NCBI RefSeq assembly: GCF_000498475.1
Contig: NZ_AVBI01000024.1
Span: forward strand, 62,001 to 126,000
Source: Flavobacterium cauense R2A-7
Lineage (GTDB): Bacteria; Bacteroidota; Bacteroidia; Flavobacteriales; Flavobacteriaceae
Length of the DNA: 64,000 nt
Direction of reading: 5' to 3'
Both the position numbers and the translations under genes were made by a program. Below the pieces are notes generated by a model. The model was not told the DNA's origin. It saw only the letters and a list, made by a program, of their open reading frames with translations, and did not search any database. Positions 1 to 7,871 of this stretch are shown piece by piece. Within the stretch, counting starts at the first letter, position 1. Each line of letters begins with the position of its first letter.

Positions 1-773
1 CACGATTACTGCAAAATGTTCCGACAGAATACTCCATTAAATTTATCAATTTCAGTGGTGAGGAAGATGGACTAATCGGAAGTCAACACTTTGTTTCTTC
101 AGTAGTTAACGGTACCACGCCTAAAATGAATATAAAATTAGTTTTCAATTTAGACGAAGTGGGTGGTGTTGCCGGGATGACCAATAACAACATCACTTGT
201 GAAAAAGATACCAATGCTTCACCGTCTACCAATAATGCGGCTTCTGCAACAATCACTAACGAGTTAATTGCTTGCGTAGGATTGTATTCTCCGCTTCAAA
301 CGACATTGTCTTACGCATATGCATCAGATTATATGCCTTTCCAAGCCAATAACGAAATCATTACCGGTTTTTTTGAAACCAATGAAACTTCCCATAAGCA
401 TACAAGTACCGATTTATTGGTTAATATGGATCCGGTATATAATTATAAAGTAGCCAAAGCTGCAGCCGGTGCCACTTTGCATTTTGCCAATGCAAGCACT
501 ACATTGAGCAATGAAGAATTTAATGCCGATTTTCAAATCAGTTTTTTTCCTAATCCTACAAAAGAGAAACTCAATATTAATTTAGGAATGTTACCTCAAA
601 ATAGTTATACGTTTTCATTGATGGACATTCAGGGGAAACAAGTTTATACAAATTCGATTTCAAATGCCAAGCAAATCGAAACCATTGATGTATCTCAATT
701 AAGCAAAGGGATGTATATGGGGATTTTAGAATCGGGGGCTAACCGAATTACTAAAAAGATTGTTATTGAATAA
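1..773 (+). CDS. M28-family metallopeptidase with T9SS sorting domain (5' truncated)
   Basis: The reading frame is open from the left edge (first full codon at base 3) and gives 256 visible residues; the start lies outside the window. Near visible residues 14-27 is the signature FINFSGEEDGLIGS, which carries the adjacent Glu pair (E20/E21: catalytic base and zinc ligand) of M28 aminopeptidases. It is followed by NLDEVGG with a further candidate Asp ligand (D51). From about residue 180 the tail has FFPNPTKEKL, a middle strand block and a final KGMY...KKIVIE pattern. This is the type A C-terminal sorting domain used by the type IX secretion system, so the enzyme is probably exported across the outer membrane and released or surface-anchored. 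Family-level call is firm; substrate is unknown. Confidence 0.85.
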   Translation, partial: RLLQNVPTEYSIKFINFSGEEDGLIGSQHFVSSVVNGTTPKMNIKLVFNLDEVGGVAGMTNNNITCEKDTNASPSTNNAASATITNELIACVGLYSPLQTTLSYAYASDYMPFQANNEIITGFFETNETSHKHTSTDLLVNMDPVYNYKVAKAAAGATLHFANASTTLSNEEFNADFQISFFPNPTKEKLNINLGMLPQNSYTFSLMDIQGKQVYTNSISNAKQIETIDVSQLSKGMYMGILESGANRITKKIVIE

Positions 774-776
774 AAC

Positions 777-816
777 AAAAAACGGTAATTGAGATTTTCA
801 ACTACCGTTTTTTTAT
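777..816 (+). terminator. Rho-independent terminator after the M28 peptidase
   Basis: AACGGTA (781-787) pairs with TACCGTT (803-809) and a T-run follows directly, 8 bases after the peptidase stop codon. Confidence 0.75.
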
Positions 817-827
817 TGTTATTATTT

Positions 828-1020
828 GGGCGTGCCCTTTCAGGTCGGGCTATCCGTTGCAAACGAAGTTCACGGAACACAAATTAAAATAGAAATAAAG
901 TGAAGTAATCTTTTTTGTTACAACGTTTACGTTGAAATTTGAATATAGTGAAAACAAAAAAGGATTTCCACTGCTATCCCTCACGCAGTTATACCTGAAA
1001 GTCACTGGCTGTCCTCCTTT
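828..1020. repeat. Candidate Flavobacterium-type intergenic repeat element
   Basis: The stretch begins with the small inverted repeat GGGCGTGCCC (828-837), runs into GGTCGGGCTATCCG (843-856), and after an AT-rich middle has GGATTTCCACTGCTATCCC (962-980) and a GTCCTCC end. It is more GC-rich and more structured than its surroundings. From memory, similar GGGCGTGCCC...GGTCGGGCTATCCG and GGATTTCC...TATCCCTCACGC words recur between genes in many Bacteroidota genomes. Only one copy is visible here, so its repeat status is inference. The overlapping reverse-strand reading frame (695-880) is not considered a gene. Confidence 0.45.
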
Positions 1021-1049
1021 TAATTTCAAATTTCACGCAGCCCTGTTTG

Positions 1050-3836
1050 TTATAACTTCTCTTTCAGGTATTTCCCTGTAACGGATTTTGCATTTTTAGC
1101 AATTTCTTCCGGTGTGCCAAACGCCATTAAATTCCCTCCGTTTTCACCACCTTCCGGACCAATGTCGATAATATAATCGGCACATTTAATTAAATCCAGA
1201 TTGTGTTCAATCACAATAATGGAATGTCCTTTTTCGATTAAAGCATCAAACGAAGCCAATAATTTTTTGATGTCGTGGAAATGCAATCCGGTTGTAGGTT
1301 CGTCAAAAACGAATAATGCTTTTTCTTTGGTAGCGCCTTTCACTAAAAAAGAAGCCAGTTTAATACGCTGTGCCTCACCACCGGAAAGGGTAGAAGAGGA
1401 TTGCCCCAATTGCACATAACCCAAACCAACATCCTGAAGCGGCTGCAATTTTTGCGTGATTTTGGTTTGTTTGTGATTGTTGAAAAACGCGATGGCATCA
1501 TCAATGGTCATCGTTAAAATGTCATCGATGTTTTTATTTTCATAATTGACTTCCAGAATTTCTTTCTTGAAGCGTTTTCCGCCACAGGTTTCACATTCCA
1601 GATGTACGTCGGCCATGAATTGCATTTCGATTGTCACTTCACCATCGCCTTTACAGGTTTCACAACGACCGCCTTCTACATTAAAGGAGAAATGTTTCGG
1701 TTGATACCCGCGCATTTTCGACAACTGCTGTTTCGAAAACAAATCACGAATATCGTCATACGCTTTAATGTACGTCACCGGATTCGAACGCGAACTTCTG
1801 CCAATCGGATTCTGATCCACGTATTCAATATGTTTCACATGCGAATAACTTCCTGCTAATTCGGTGAACTGACCGGCTTTTTCACCCACACCTTCCAGTT
1901 TTTTCTGAATGGCGGGGAATAATATTTTTTTAACCAGCGTACTTTTTCCACTTCCTGAAACGCCGGTAATTACCGTTAAACATTCCAAAGGGAAAGTCAC
2001 GTTGATGTTTTTTAAGTTGTTTTCACGCGCACCGATTACATCAATATGATTTTTGAATTTCCGACGTTTTTTCGGGACTTCAATTTCCATTTTTCCGTTG
2101 AGATATTGTGCGGTAAGGGAATCGGCTTTCAGAATTTCTTCGTAAGTGCCCTGTGCCACCAATTCACCGCCTAACGTTCCGGCTTCCGGTCCGATATCGA
2201 TAATCATATCTGCCGCTTTCATGATGTCCTCATCGTGTTCCACCACAATTACGGTATTTCCTAAATTGCGTAAATCTTCGAGTACTTTTATCAGTCGTTC
2301 CGTATCTTTAGGATGTAAGCCTATACTCGGTTCGTCCAGTATATACATCGAACCCACCAAACTACTGCCTAACGAAGTTGCCAAATTGATTCGTTGCGAT
2401 TCTCCTCCGGAAAGCGTTGCCGAATTTCGGTTCAGAGTCAGATAATTCAAACCCACTTCATCCAAAAAGCGCAAACGGTTGTTGATTTCCAATAAAAGAC
2501 GTTTGGCTACCTTTTCGTCGTATTCGGATAAGGTTAAGGCTTTGAAAAATTCAATCAGGTTTTTAATCGGTAAATCGACCAAATCGGAAATGGTTTTGCC
2601 TCCGATTTTGATGTAATTAGCTTCAGGACGCAAGCGTTTTCCTTTGCAGCTGTTGCATTTCGTTTTTCCGCGGTAACGCGATAACATTACGCGGTTTTGA
2701 ATTTTATAGTTCTTCTCTTCAAGCTCCTGAAAGAAGTCGTCGAGTCCTACAAAATATTTGTTACCTTTCCAGATCAGCGCTTTGTGTTCGTCACTTAACT
2801 CGAAAAAGGGTTTGTGAATCGGGAAATCAAAATGATGACTGTTGTTTACCAATTGGTCGCGGTACCAACCCATACTTTCGCCACGCCAAGGATAAATGGC
2901 ATTTTCGTAAACGGAAAGTGCAGTATTCGGAATCACTAATTCTTCATCAATGCCGATGACATTTCCGTAGCCTTCACATTTCGGACAAGCGCCGTAAGGA
3001 TTGTTAAAACTGAACAAATGTACATTCGGCTCCAGAAATGTAATACCGTCCAATTCGAAATTATTGCTGAAAACCAATCGTTTATCCGAACCCAATTCCT
3101 GTAAATAACATTCGCCTTTTCCTTCGTAGAACGCGGTTTGAATCGCATCGGCCAATCGATTGAAGAATTCTTCTTCTTCTTTCACTACAATTCGGTCAAT
3201 AATTAGCAATACGTCTTTATTATCTAGGGAATGCTGGTCGATTTCATCCAGACGAACCATTTCATTGTTCACCAAAATACGTGCAAAACCTTGTTGTAAC
3301 AATACTTTTAATTTGTCTTCCAACGCTCTGCCTTGTTCCAGATGAATAGGGGAGAGTAACAGCCATTTGCTTTCTAAATCGAAACTTTTTACTTCGTTGA
3401 TGACATCACTAACGGTATGTTTTTTGACTTCATTGCCGGAAACTGGAGAAAATGTTTTCCCGATTCGGGCGTATAATAATTTAAGATAATCGTAAATTTC
3501 AGTAGAAGTTCCTACCGTTGAGCGAGCATTTGTTGTATTTACTTTCTGCTCGATGGCAATAGCAGGCGCAATACCTTTGATGTATTCTACTTTTGGTTTG
3601 TCCAATCGACCTAGGAACTGACGGGCATACGAAGATAAACTTTCTACATAGCGGCGTTGTCCTTCAGCATAAAGCGTGTCGAATGCCAAACTGGATTTTC
3701 CGGAGCCTGAAAGTCCGGTGATAACCACAAGTTTGTTTCGCGGAATCGCTACATCCACATTCTTAAGATTGTGAAGTTGCGCTCCTTTTATAATGATATT
3801 TTTCTTCGGTTCGAGTGTTGTGATGTCGGTTTTCAT
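1050..3836 (-). CDS. uvrA: UvrABC system protein A (excinuclease ABC subunit A)
   Basis: UvrA is the damage-sensing dimeric ATPase of nucleotide excision repair. The 928-residue protein has the expected tandem ABC architecture: Walker [10 protein letters not shown] (residues 41-49) and a second one, GVSGSGKST, near residue 622; two ABC signatures of the form LSGGE; and DEPSIGLH and DEPTTGLH Walker B regions. Zinc-binding CxxC pairs are seen (CPKC, CNSC, CETC, CETCGG). Length matches the family (about 940). The frame extends 11 codons further upstream, but the Met at 3836 was chosen because [10 protein letters not shown] begins the conserved N-terminus and a -7-like element lies just upstream. 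It is transcribed alone, divergently from the sigma factor gene. Confidence 0.96.
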   Translation of the reverse strand: MKTDITTLEPKKNIIIKGAQLHNLKNVDVAIPRNKLVVITGLSGSGKSSLAFDTLYAEGQRRYVESLSSYARQFLGRLDKPKVEYIKGIAPAIAIEQKVNTTNARSTVGTSTEIYDYLKLLYARIGKTFSPVSGNEVKKHTVSDVINEVKSFDLESKWLLLSPIHLEQGRALEDKLKVLLQQGFARILVNNEMVRLDEIDQHSLDNKDVLLIIDRIVVKEEEEFFNRLADAIQTAFYEGKGECYLQELGSDKRLVFSNNFELDGITFLEPNVHLFSFNNPYGACPKCEGYGNVIGIDEELVIPNTALSVYENAIYPWRGESMGWYRDQLVNNSHHFDFPIHKPFFELSDEHKALIWKGNKYFVGLDDFFQELEEKNYKIQNRVMLSRYRGKTKCNSCKGKRLRPEANYIKIGGKTISDLVDLPIKNLIEFFKALTLSEYDEKVAKRLLLEINNRLRFLDEVGLNYLTLNRNSATLSGGESQRINLATSLGSSLVGSMYILDEPSIGLHPKDTERLIKVLEDLRNLGNTVIVVEHDEDIMKAADMIIDIGPEAGTLGGELVAQGTYEEILKADSLTAQYLNGKMEIEVPKKRRKFKNHIDVIGARENNLKNINVTFPLECLTVITGVSGSGKSTLVKKILFPAIQKKLEGVGEKAGQFTELAGSYSHVKHIEYVDQNPIGRSSRSNPVTYIKAYDDIRDLFSKQQLSKMRGYQPKHFSFNVEGGRCETCKGDGEVTIEMQFMADVHLECETCGGKRFKKEILEVNYENKNIDDILTMTIDDAIAFFNNHKQTKITQKLQPLQDVGLGYVQLGQSSSTLSGGEAQRIKLASFLVKGATKEKALFVFDEPTTGLHFHDIKKLLASFDALIEKGHSIIVIEHNLDLIKCADYIIDIGPEGGENGGNLMAFGTPEEIAKNAKSVTGKYLKEKL

Positions 3837-3856
3837 AGAACTAAGTCGGTGAAATG

Positions 3857-3864
3857 CAAAGATA
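3857..3864 (-). promoter_or_regulatory. Putative uvrA -7 promoter element
   Basis: Read on the reverse strand this is TATCTTTG, matching the Bacteroidota -7 consensus TAnnTTTG, 20 bases upstream of the chosen uvrA start. No convincing -33 TTTG is seen at the usual distance. Confidence 0.4.
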
Positions 3865-4024
3865 GTCAAAAACCAATTTTTAAAGAATTTGTTTCGGGAT
3901 TATTACGCACAGAATTACGGGATTAAGATCTGTTCGTTTGATTTCTCTAAACTGATTATTTTGTTGATTTTAATGCGATATTTAAGATTTATTGTGTGAA
4001 AATATGTTAAATTTTAAATTTTTA

Positions 4025-4057
4025 TTTGTCAGATAAAAATATTTATTGCTATATTTG
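4025..4057 (+). promoter_or_regulatory. Putative promoter of the sigma factor gene
   Basis: TTTG at 4025-4028 (-33), a 21-base spacer, then TATATTTG at 4050-4057 (-7) fit the Bacteroidota primary promoter consensus. The predicted leader is about 95 bases. Confidence 0.55.
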
Positions 4058-4157
4058 GATATAATTAATCAACCAAAAATAACATTTGCCTATCGTATAA
4101 AAATACTTTTTAGAGATTTTTAATCTATTCCCAAACCAAAAACTAAAAGGTATTATT

Positions 4158-4742
4158 ATGGCTAATGTTGTACTTCCGGACGCAGTCCTAGTGAAAAATT
4201 ATGTAGGTGGAGACGAAATTGCTTTAGCTACATTAATAGAAAGACACCAATCTAAGATTTACGGTTTCATTTATTCTAAGGTAATGGACAGAGATGTTAC
4301 CGAGGATATCTTTCAGGACACTTTTATTAAGGTTATCAAAACTTTAAAGACGAAAAATTATAACGAAGAAGGTAAATTTTTGCCTTGGGTTATGAGAATT
4401 GCCCATAATTTAATTGTGGATCATTTTCGTAAAACCAAAAAAATGCCTTTCAACAGAGATACGGAGGAATATTCTGTTTTTTCGATTATGACGGATAACA
4501 GTCCGAATATTGAGAGCAGAATCATTTCCGAACAAGTAGAAGTTGATTTGCAACGTTTGATAAACGAATTGCCGGACGATCAGCGCGAAGTTTTGGTGAT
4601 GCGTATTTATGACGACTTGAGTTTCAAGGAAATAGCCGACTTAACAGGGGTGAGTATCAATACCGCGTTGGGTAGAATGCGTTATGCTTTAATGAATCTG
4701 AGAAAGGTTATCGAAAAAAATCAAATTATTTTAACCAATTAA
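4158..4742 (+). CDS. RNA polymerase sigma-70 family (ECF-type) sigma factor
   Basis: The 194-residue protein has sigma region 2 at about residues 20-95, including IYGFIYSKV, DVTEDIFQDTFIKV and the LPWVMRIAHNLIVDHFRK segment that contacts the -10 region. Region 4 lies at about 130-185 (LPDDQREVLVMRIYDDLSF, then a helix-turn-helix GVSINTALGRMRYAL). No region 3 or region 1.1 is present, as expected for an ECF-type factor. No classical transmembrane anti-sigma factor follows; a 47-residue basic protein does. Its regulon is not readable from the sequence. The leader carries a good housekeeping-type promoter, which suggests constitutive expression (inference). Confidence 0.88.
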   Translation: MANVVLPDAVLVKNYVGGDEIALATLIERHQSKIYGFIYSKVMDRDVTEDIFQDTFIKVIKTLKTKNYNEEGKFLPWVMRIAHNLIVDHFRKTKKMPFNRDTEEYSVFSIMTDNSPNIESRIISEQVEVDLQRLINELPDDQREVLVMRIYDDLSFKEIADLTGVSINTALGRMRYALMNLRKVIEKNQIILTN

Positions 4743-4793
4743 ACAATATTTGGATTGCTGTTGCGTTATTGTATTAAATTTAAAGCACATACA

Positions 4794-4937
4794 ATGGCAA
4801 AACTCTACTCTAAGAAGAAAAAAGCAAGTCCGAAAATGTTACCAAAAAAAGAAACAGTAAGTTTTCTGCTCAGCTACTCTAAAGCATTGAGCATTACAAA
4901 AGCAGGTGACTTAACTTTTGAGACCATTGCTAATTAG
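4794..4937 (+). CDS. Small basic conserved protein downstream of the sigma factor
   Basis: A 47-residue protein starting MAKLYSKKKKASPK: a very lysine-rich N-terminal third, then a more hydrophobic helical stretch (ETVSFLLSYSKALSIT) and the end FETIAN. The Met at 4794 was preferred to an in-frame Met at 4755 because the upstream residues look like read-through leader. It lies 51 bases after the sigma factor stop, with a perfect terminator directly behind it, so the two genes are probably one transcript. No function is recognised. A role in modulating the sigma factor or RNA polymerase is only a guess from position and charge. Confidence 0.65.
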   Translation: MAKLYSKKKKASPKMLPKKETVSFLLSYSKALSITKAGDLTFETIAN

Positions 4938-4940
4938 GAA

Positions 4941-4976
4941 AATGCCCCGAGATGATAATTTCGGGGCATTTTTTAT
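4941..4976 (+). terminator. Rho-independent terminator, shared by convergent genes
   Basis: A perfect 10-bp stem, AATGCCCCGA (4941-4950) with TCGGGGCATT (4961-4970), and a T-run on the right. It sits between the small sigma-linked gene and the convergent nth gene and partly overlaps the nth stop region. Confidence 0.85.
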
Positions 4977-5626
4977 TTATTTTTAAAGTATTCGTCCAAA
5001 ACCGATTTTCTTCCAATGGTTTTTGTAATGATATCTTTTTCCAGATTCCAACCGCGAGCCGGCGAATATTCCCTACCGTACCAGATAATTTGAAGGTGTA
5101 AATCGTTCCATAATGCTTCGGGAAAAATGCGTTTAGCATCTTTTTCGGTTTGTTGTACGTTTTTGCCGTTGGTTAAATTCCAGCGGTACATTAAGCGATG
5201 AATGTGGGTATCAACCGGGAAAGCCGGAACTCCGAATGCCTGGCTCATCACTACACTTGCCGTTTTGTGTCCCACAGCCGGTAAGGCCTCTAAATGTTCA
5301 AAACTTTGTGGGACTTTGCCACCGTGTTTTTCAATCAGAATTTGCGATAAACCGTGAATTCCTTTTGATTTCATTGGCGAAAGTCCGCATGGTTTGATAA
5401 TTTCCCTGATTTCTTCCACAGATAATTTCACCATATCATACGGATTGTCCGCTTTAGCGAAAAGCAACGGCGTAATCTGATTCACACGAACATCGGTACA
5501 CTGCGCCGAAAGCAAAACGGCTATCAGTAAGGTATATGCATCTTTGTGATCTAGCGGAATCGGGATTTCGGGATATATTTCGTTTAAAGTGTTTATTACG
5601 AATTGTACTTTTTCGTCTTTGGTCAT
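4973..5626 (-). CDS. nth: Endonuclease III (DNA glycosylase/AP lyase), Fe-S-less variant
   Basis: Endonuclease III removes oxidised pyrimidines in base excision repair. The 217-residue protein has the helix-hairpin-helix LPAVGHKTA with the catalytic Lys (K121) and the catalytic Asp in FPVDTHIHR (D139). The C-terminal four-cysteine Fe-S motif of classical enzymes is absent: where the first Cys is expected the sequence reads GREYSPARG (S188), and no Cys follows. Otherwise the length matches the family. Flavobacterial homologues, as far as I recall, share this variant, so it is probably a functional lineage form rather than a decayed gene. It is transcribed alone, convergent with the sigma factor unit. 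Confidence 0.92.
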   Translation of the reverse strand: MTKDEKVQFVINTLNEIYPEIPIPLDHKDAYTLLIAVLLSAQCTDVRVNQITPLLFAKADNPYDMVKLSVEEIREIIKPCGLSPMKSKGIHGLSQILIEKHGGKVPQSFEHLEALPAVGHKTASVVMSQAFGVPAFPVDTHIHRLMYRWNLTNGKNVQQTEKDAKRIFPEALWNDLHLQIIWYGREYSPARGWNLEKDIITKTIGRKSVLDEYFKNK

Positions 5627-5691
5627 GGCAATTGTAAATAGTAATTACAGATAGCGAAAATACTACTTTAATCTTAAACTAATGCTGGTTT

Positions 5692-5734
5692 TTTGGACAC
5701 AAAAACTTTGTAACTTTGGTACTTTGTAACTTTG
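5692..5734 (+). promoter_or_regulatory. Putative promoter region of bcp with tandem TAACTTTG
   Basis: Two copies of the -7-like TAACTTTG occur at 5711-5718 and 5727-5734. TTTG sits at 5692-5695 and 5707-5710, giving 15- and 16-base spacers, slightly short for the family. The duplication of ACTTTGTAACTTTG makes it unclear which copy is used. Confidence 0.4.
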
Positions 5735-5745
5735 AAACTAAAGAA

Positions 5746-6198
5746 ATGACAACATTAAAAAAAGGGGATCAAGCGCCCAATTTTTCAGGAGTGGATCAGG
5801 ATGGAAAATTACATTCGTTAGCAGATTATGTCGGAAAAAAATTAGTTGTATTTTTTTATCCGAAGGCCAATACCCCGGGTTGTACGGCAGAAGCTTGTGA
5901 TTTAAGAGATAATTTTGAGCGTTTTCAGGCCAATAATTACGCTTTGTTGGGCGTTAGTGCCGACAGCCAGAAAGCACAAGGAAAATTTAAAGACAAATTT
6001 GCGTTTCCGTTTCCGCTGTTAGCCGATGAAGACAAAAAAGTGATTGAAGCTTTTGGCGTTTGGGGACCGAAGAAATTTATGGGCAGGGAGTACGATGGCA
6101 TTCACAGAACCACTTTTGTAATTGACGAAAAAGGAATTATTGAAGAGGTAATTTCTGATGTCAAAACCAAAGCACATGCGGCTCAGATATTGGGTTAG
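5746..6198 (+). CDS. bcp: Thioredoxin-dependent thiol peroxidase (BCP/PrxQ peroxiredoxin)
   Basis: A 150-residue peroxiredoxin of the BCP/PrxQ class, which reduces hydrogen and organic peroxides with electrons from thioredoxin. The active-site segment PKANTPGCTAEAC places the peroxidatic Cys at 46 and the resolving Cys at 51, the five-residue spacing typical of this class. No signal peptide is seen, so it is cytoplasmic. The Met at 5746 is preferred over an upstream in-frame Met at 5716 because the intervening codons lie within the promoter-like TAACTTTG repeats and MTTLKKGD is the usual N-terminus. It is a single-gene unit followed by a strong bidirectional terminator. Confidence 0.93.
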   Translation: MTTLKKGDQAPNFSGVDQDGKLHSLADYVGKKLVVFFYPKANTPGCTAEACDLRDNFERFQANNYALLGVSADSQKAQGKFKDKFAFPFPLLADEDKKVIEAFGVWGPKKFMGREYDGIHRTTFVIDEKGIIEEVISDVKTKAHAAQILG

Positions 6199-6231
6199 TG
6201 CTCAGCATTTTTGTAATAAATGTTAGAGATA

Positions 6232-6273
6232 AAAAAAGAGTTAGACTGAATGTATTTCATCTAACTCTTTTTT
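6232..6273 (+). terminator. Bidirectional rho-independent terminator after bcp
   Basis: A perfect 11-bp stem, AAAGAGTTAGA (6235-6245) with TCTAACTCTTT (6260-6270), flanked by A and T runs, so it can act on both bcp and the convergent gene. Confidence 0.85.
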
Positions 6274-6313
6274 ATTTTTTATAATATACAAACTGCGTTC
6301 TGCAATCTGCCAA

Positions 6314-7786
6314 CTATTTTGGTTGTTCTTCCAGTAATTTTTTCTCGTCGTAACCGAAAAGATGATTTTTCTTGATGAGTTCAGCAATACCTTCCGGCAG
6401 CATTTCTTCCCATCCTTTTTTCCCTTTACTGATCATTTTCAATACTTCACGGGAGAAAATTTTAAGGTGGTCTTTATCGAAATCGGTTATGTCAATCACT
6501 TTTCCGTTGTAGGCGAAGAATTTATACAATTCTTTCATGCGCGGATGAACCTTAAGGTTTTGTGAGTTGATGATTGCTCCGTTTTCATCTTCCATCGGAT
6601 ACAAGAATACTTTTAAATCACGATAGAATAATTTACCGAACGCTTCCAAGATTCCTCCGCTCAAATGACGGTAGTATTTCTCGTCGAAAATATCAATTAA
6701 GTTGCTCACACCCATGGCTAATCCCATGCGGGCTTTGGTATATTCGGAGAAATATTCCACTACTTTGTAATATTCCTGGAAGTTTGAAATCATTACGGTT
6801 TGCCCTAAAGAACAAAGTAATTCGGCTCTGTCCATGAAGTCTAATTCGTCGATTTCGCCTTCAGAGCGTAAATTGGAAAGTGTAATTTCAAACACCACTA
6901 AGGCATTTTCTTTTTCCACTTTCTTTTCCTGAAGGAACATTTCCAGTGATTTCTCATACATGTCCATGTTCACTTTGGTTACCGGACGGAAACTTCCGCG
7001 CAATGCCAAAATGTTTTTCTTGTATAAAATCGCCGCTGGTAATACGTTTTTTCCATCGGGACCAAACATTACCGCATCGGTCATTCCGTTTTTAACCAAT
7101 TGTAAACTCATCAATCGGTTGTCTACATCTTTAAAACGGGGGCCGGAGAAGTTAATGGTGTCGATTTCCAATTGGTCTTTGTCCAAATGGTCGTATAAGT
7201 AGCGTAATAATTTTTTAGGATCGTTGTATTTGTAAAACGCTCCGTAAATCAGGTTAACCCCTAAAATTCCTAATGTTTCCTGTTGTAATTTGGAGTCGTT
7301 TTCTTTGAAACGGATGTGTAAAATAATCTCATTGTAGTCTTCACCGGGCTCTACCTGAAAATTGATTCCTACCCAGCCATGACCTTTAAATTGTTTGGCA
7401 AAGTCAATAGTAGCCACGGTATTGGCATAACTGAAAAAGATTTTGTCCGGATGTTTTTCGCGATCCAAACGCTCTTCAATCAATCGGGTTTCATGGGTAA
7501 GCATTTTTCTAAGACGACTTTCTGTAACATAACGACCGTCATCTTCAACACCATAAATAGCATCACTGAAGTCTTTGTCGTATGCTGACATCGCTTTTGC
7601 AATGGTTCCTGAAGAACCTCCCGTTCGGAAAAAATGTCTTACCGTTTCCTGTCCGGCACCAATTTCAGCAAAAGTTCCGTAGATATTTTTGTTAAGGTTT
7701 ATTCGTAGTGCCTTATCTGCTATAGCGGGTATAACTTCAATTTCGCGATCTCCTTTTAATTTGATTTCGCTTCCTATATTCTTCAT
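6314..7786 (-). CDS. Conserved protein of unknown function (490 aa)
   Basis: I recognise this as a conserved flavobacterial cytoplasmic protein but cannot assign a function. It begins MKNIGSEIKLKGDREIEVIP and contains INLNKNIYGTFAEIGAGQE, a block with repeated YDHLDKDQLEID and NFSGPRF segments, and a C-terminal KGWEEMLP region. No signal peptide or membrane segment is seen. Homologues sometimes carry a nicotinate-nucleotide adenylyltransferase label, as I recall, but the HxGH motif of that enzyme class is not present, so I do not adopt it. The Met at 7786 was chosen over one 26 codons upstream because a clean promoter occupies the upstream stretch. It is transcribed alone and divergently from the next gene. 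Confidence 0.85.
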   Translation of the reverse strand: MKNIGSEIKLKGDREIEVIPAIADKALRINLNKNIYGTFAEIGAGQETVRHFFRTGGSSGTIAKAMSAYDKDFSDAIYGVEDDGRYVTESRLRKMLTHETRLIEERLDREKHPDKIFFSYANTVATIDFAKQFKGHGWVGINFQVEPGEDYNEIILHIRFKENDSKLQQETLGILGVNLIYGAFYKYNDPKKLLRYLYDHLDKDQLEIDTINFSGPRFKDVDNRLMSLQLVKNGMTDAVMFGPDGKNVLPAAILYKKNILALRGSFRPVTKVNMDMYEKSLEMFLQEKKVEKENALVVFEITLSNLRSEGEIDELDFMDRAELLCSLGQTVMISNFQEYYKVVEYFSEYTKARMGLAMGVSNLIDIFDEKYYRHLSGGILEAFGKLFYRDLKVFLYPMEDENGAIINSQNLKVHPRMKELYKFFAYNGKVIDITDFDKDHLKIFSREVLKMISKGKKGWEEMLPEGIAELIKKNHLFGYDEKKLLEEQPK

Positions 7787-7803
7787 AATTCCGTTTATAT
7801 TGA

Positions 7804-7833
7804 CAAAGTTAACAAAATAGCTATTTTTACAAA
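7804..7833 (-). promoter_or_regulatory. Putative promoter of the 490-aa conserved protein
   Basis: On the reverse strand, TTTG (7833-7830), an 18-base spacer and TAACTTTG (7811-7804) match the Bacteroidota -33/-7 consensus. The -7 ends 17 bases before the chosen start, which supports the start at 7786. Confidence 0.6.
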
Positions 7834-7871
7834 AGATAAATAATCCTATTTTTGTAAAAAACAATACGATT

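Larger units (their letters stand above)
3837..4157. other. Divergent intergenic region between uvrA and the sigma factor gene
   Basis: This 321-base AT-rich region contains no credible gene. It holds a -7-like element for uvrA (3857-3864, reverse strand) and a well-formed promoter for the sigma factor (4025-4057). Nothing else is recognised. Confidence 0.6.

Noticed and set aside
695-880. Reverse-strand open frame of 61 residues with an Arg/Pro-rich start
   Set aside because: It overlaps the M28 3' end, the terminator and the GGTCGGGC repeat; the Arg/Pro composition reflects the repeat, not a protein.
5711-5734. Tandem TAACTTTG upstream of bcp as a dedicated oxidative-stress operator
   Set aside because: TAACTTTG is the general -7 consensus and the same word occurs upstream of murQ, so a stress-specific operator is not supported.
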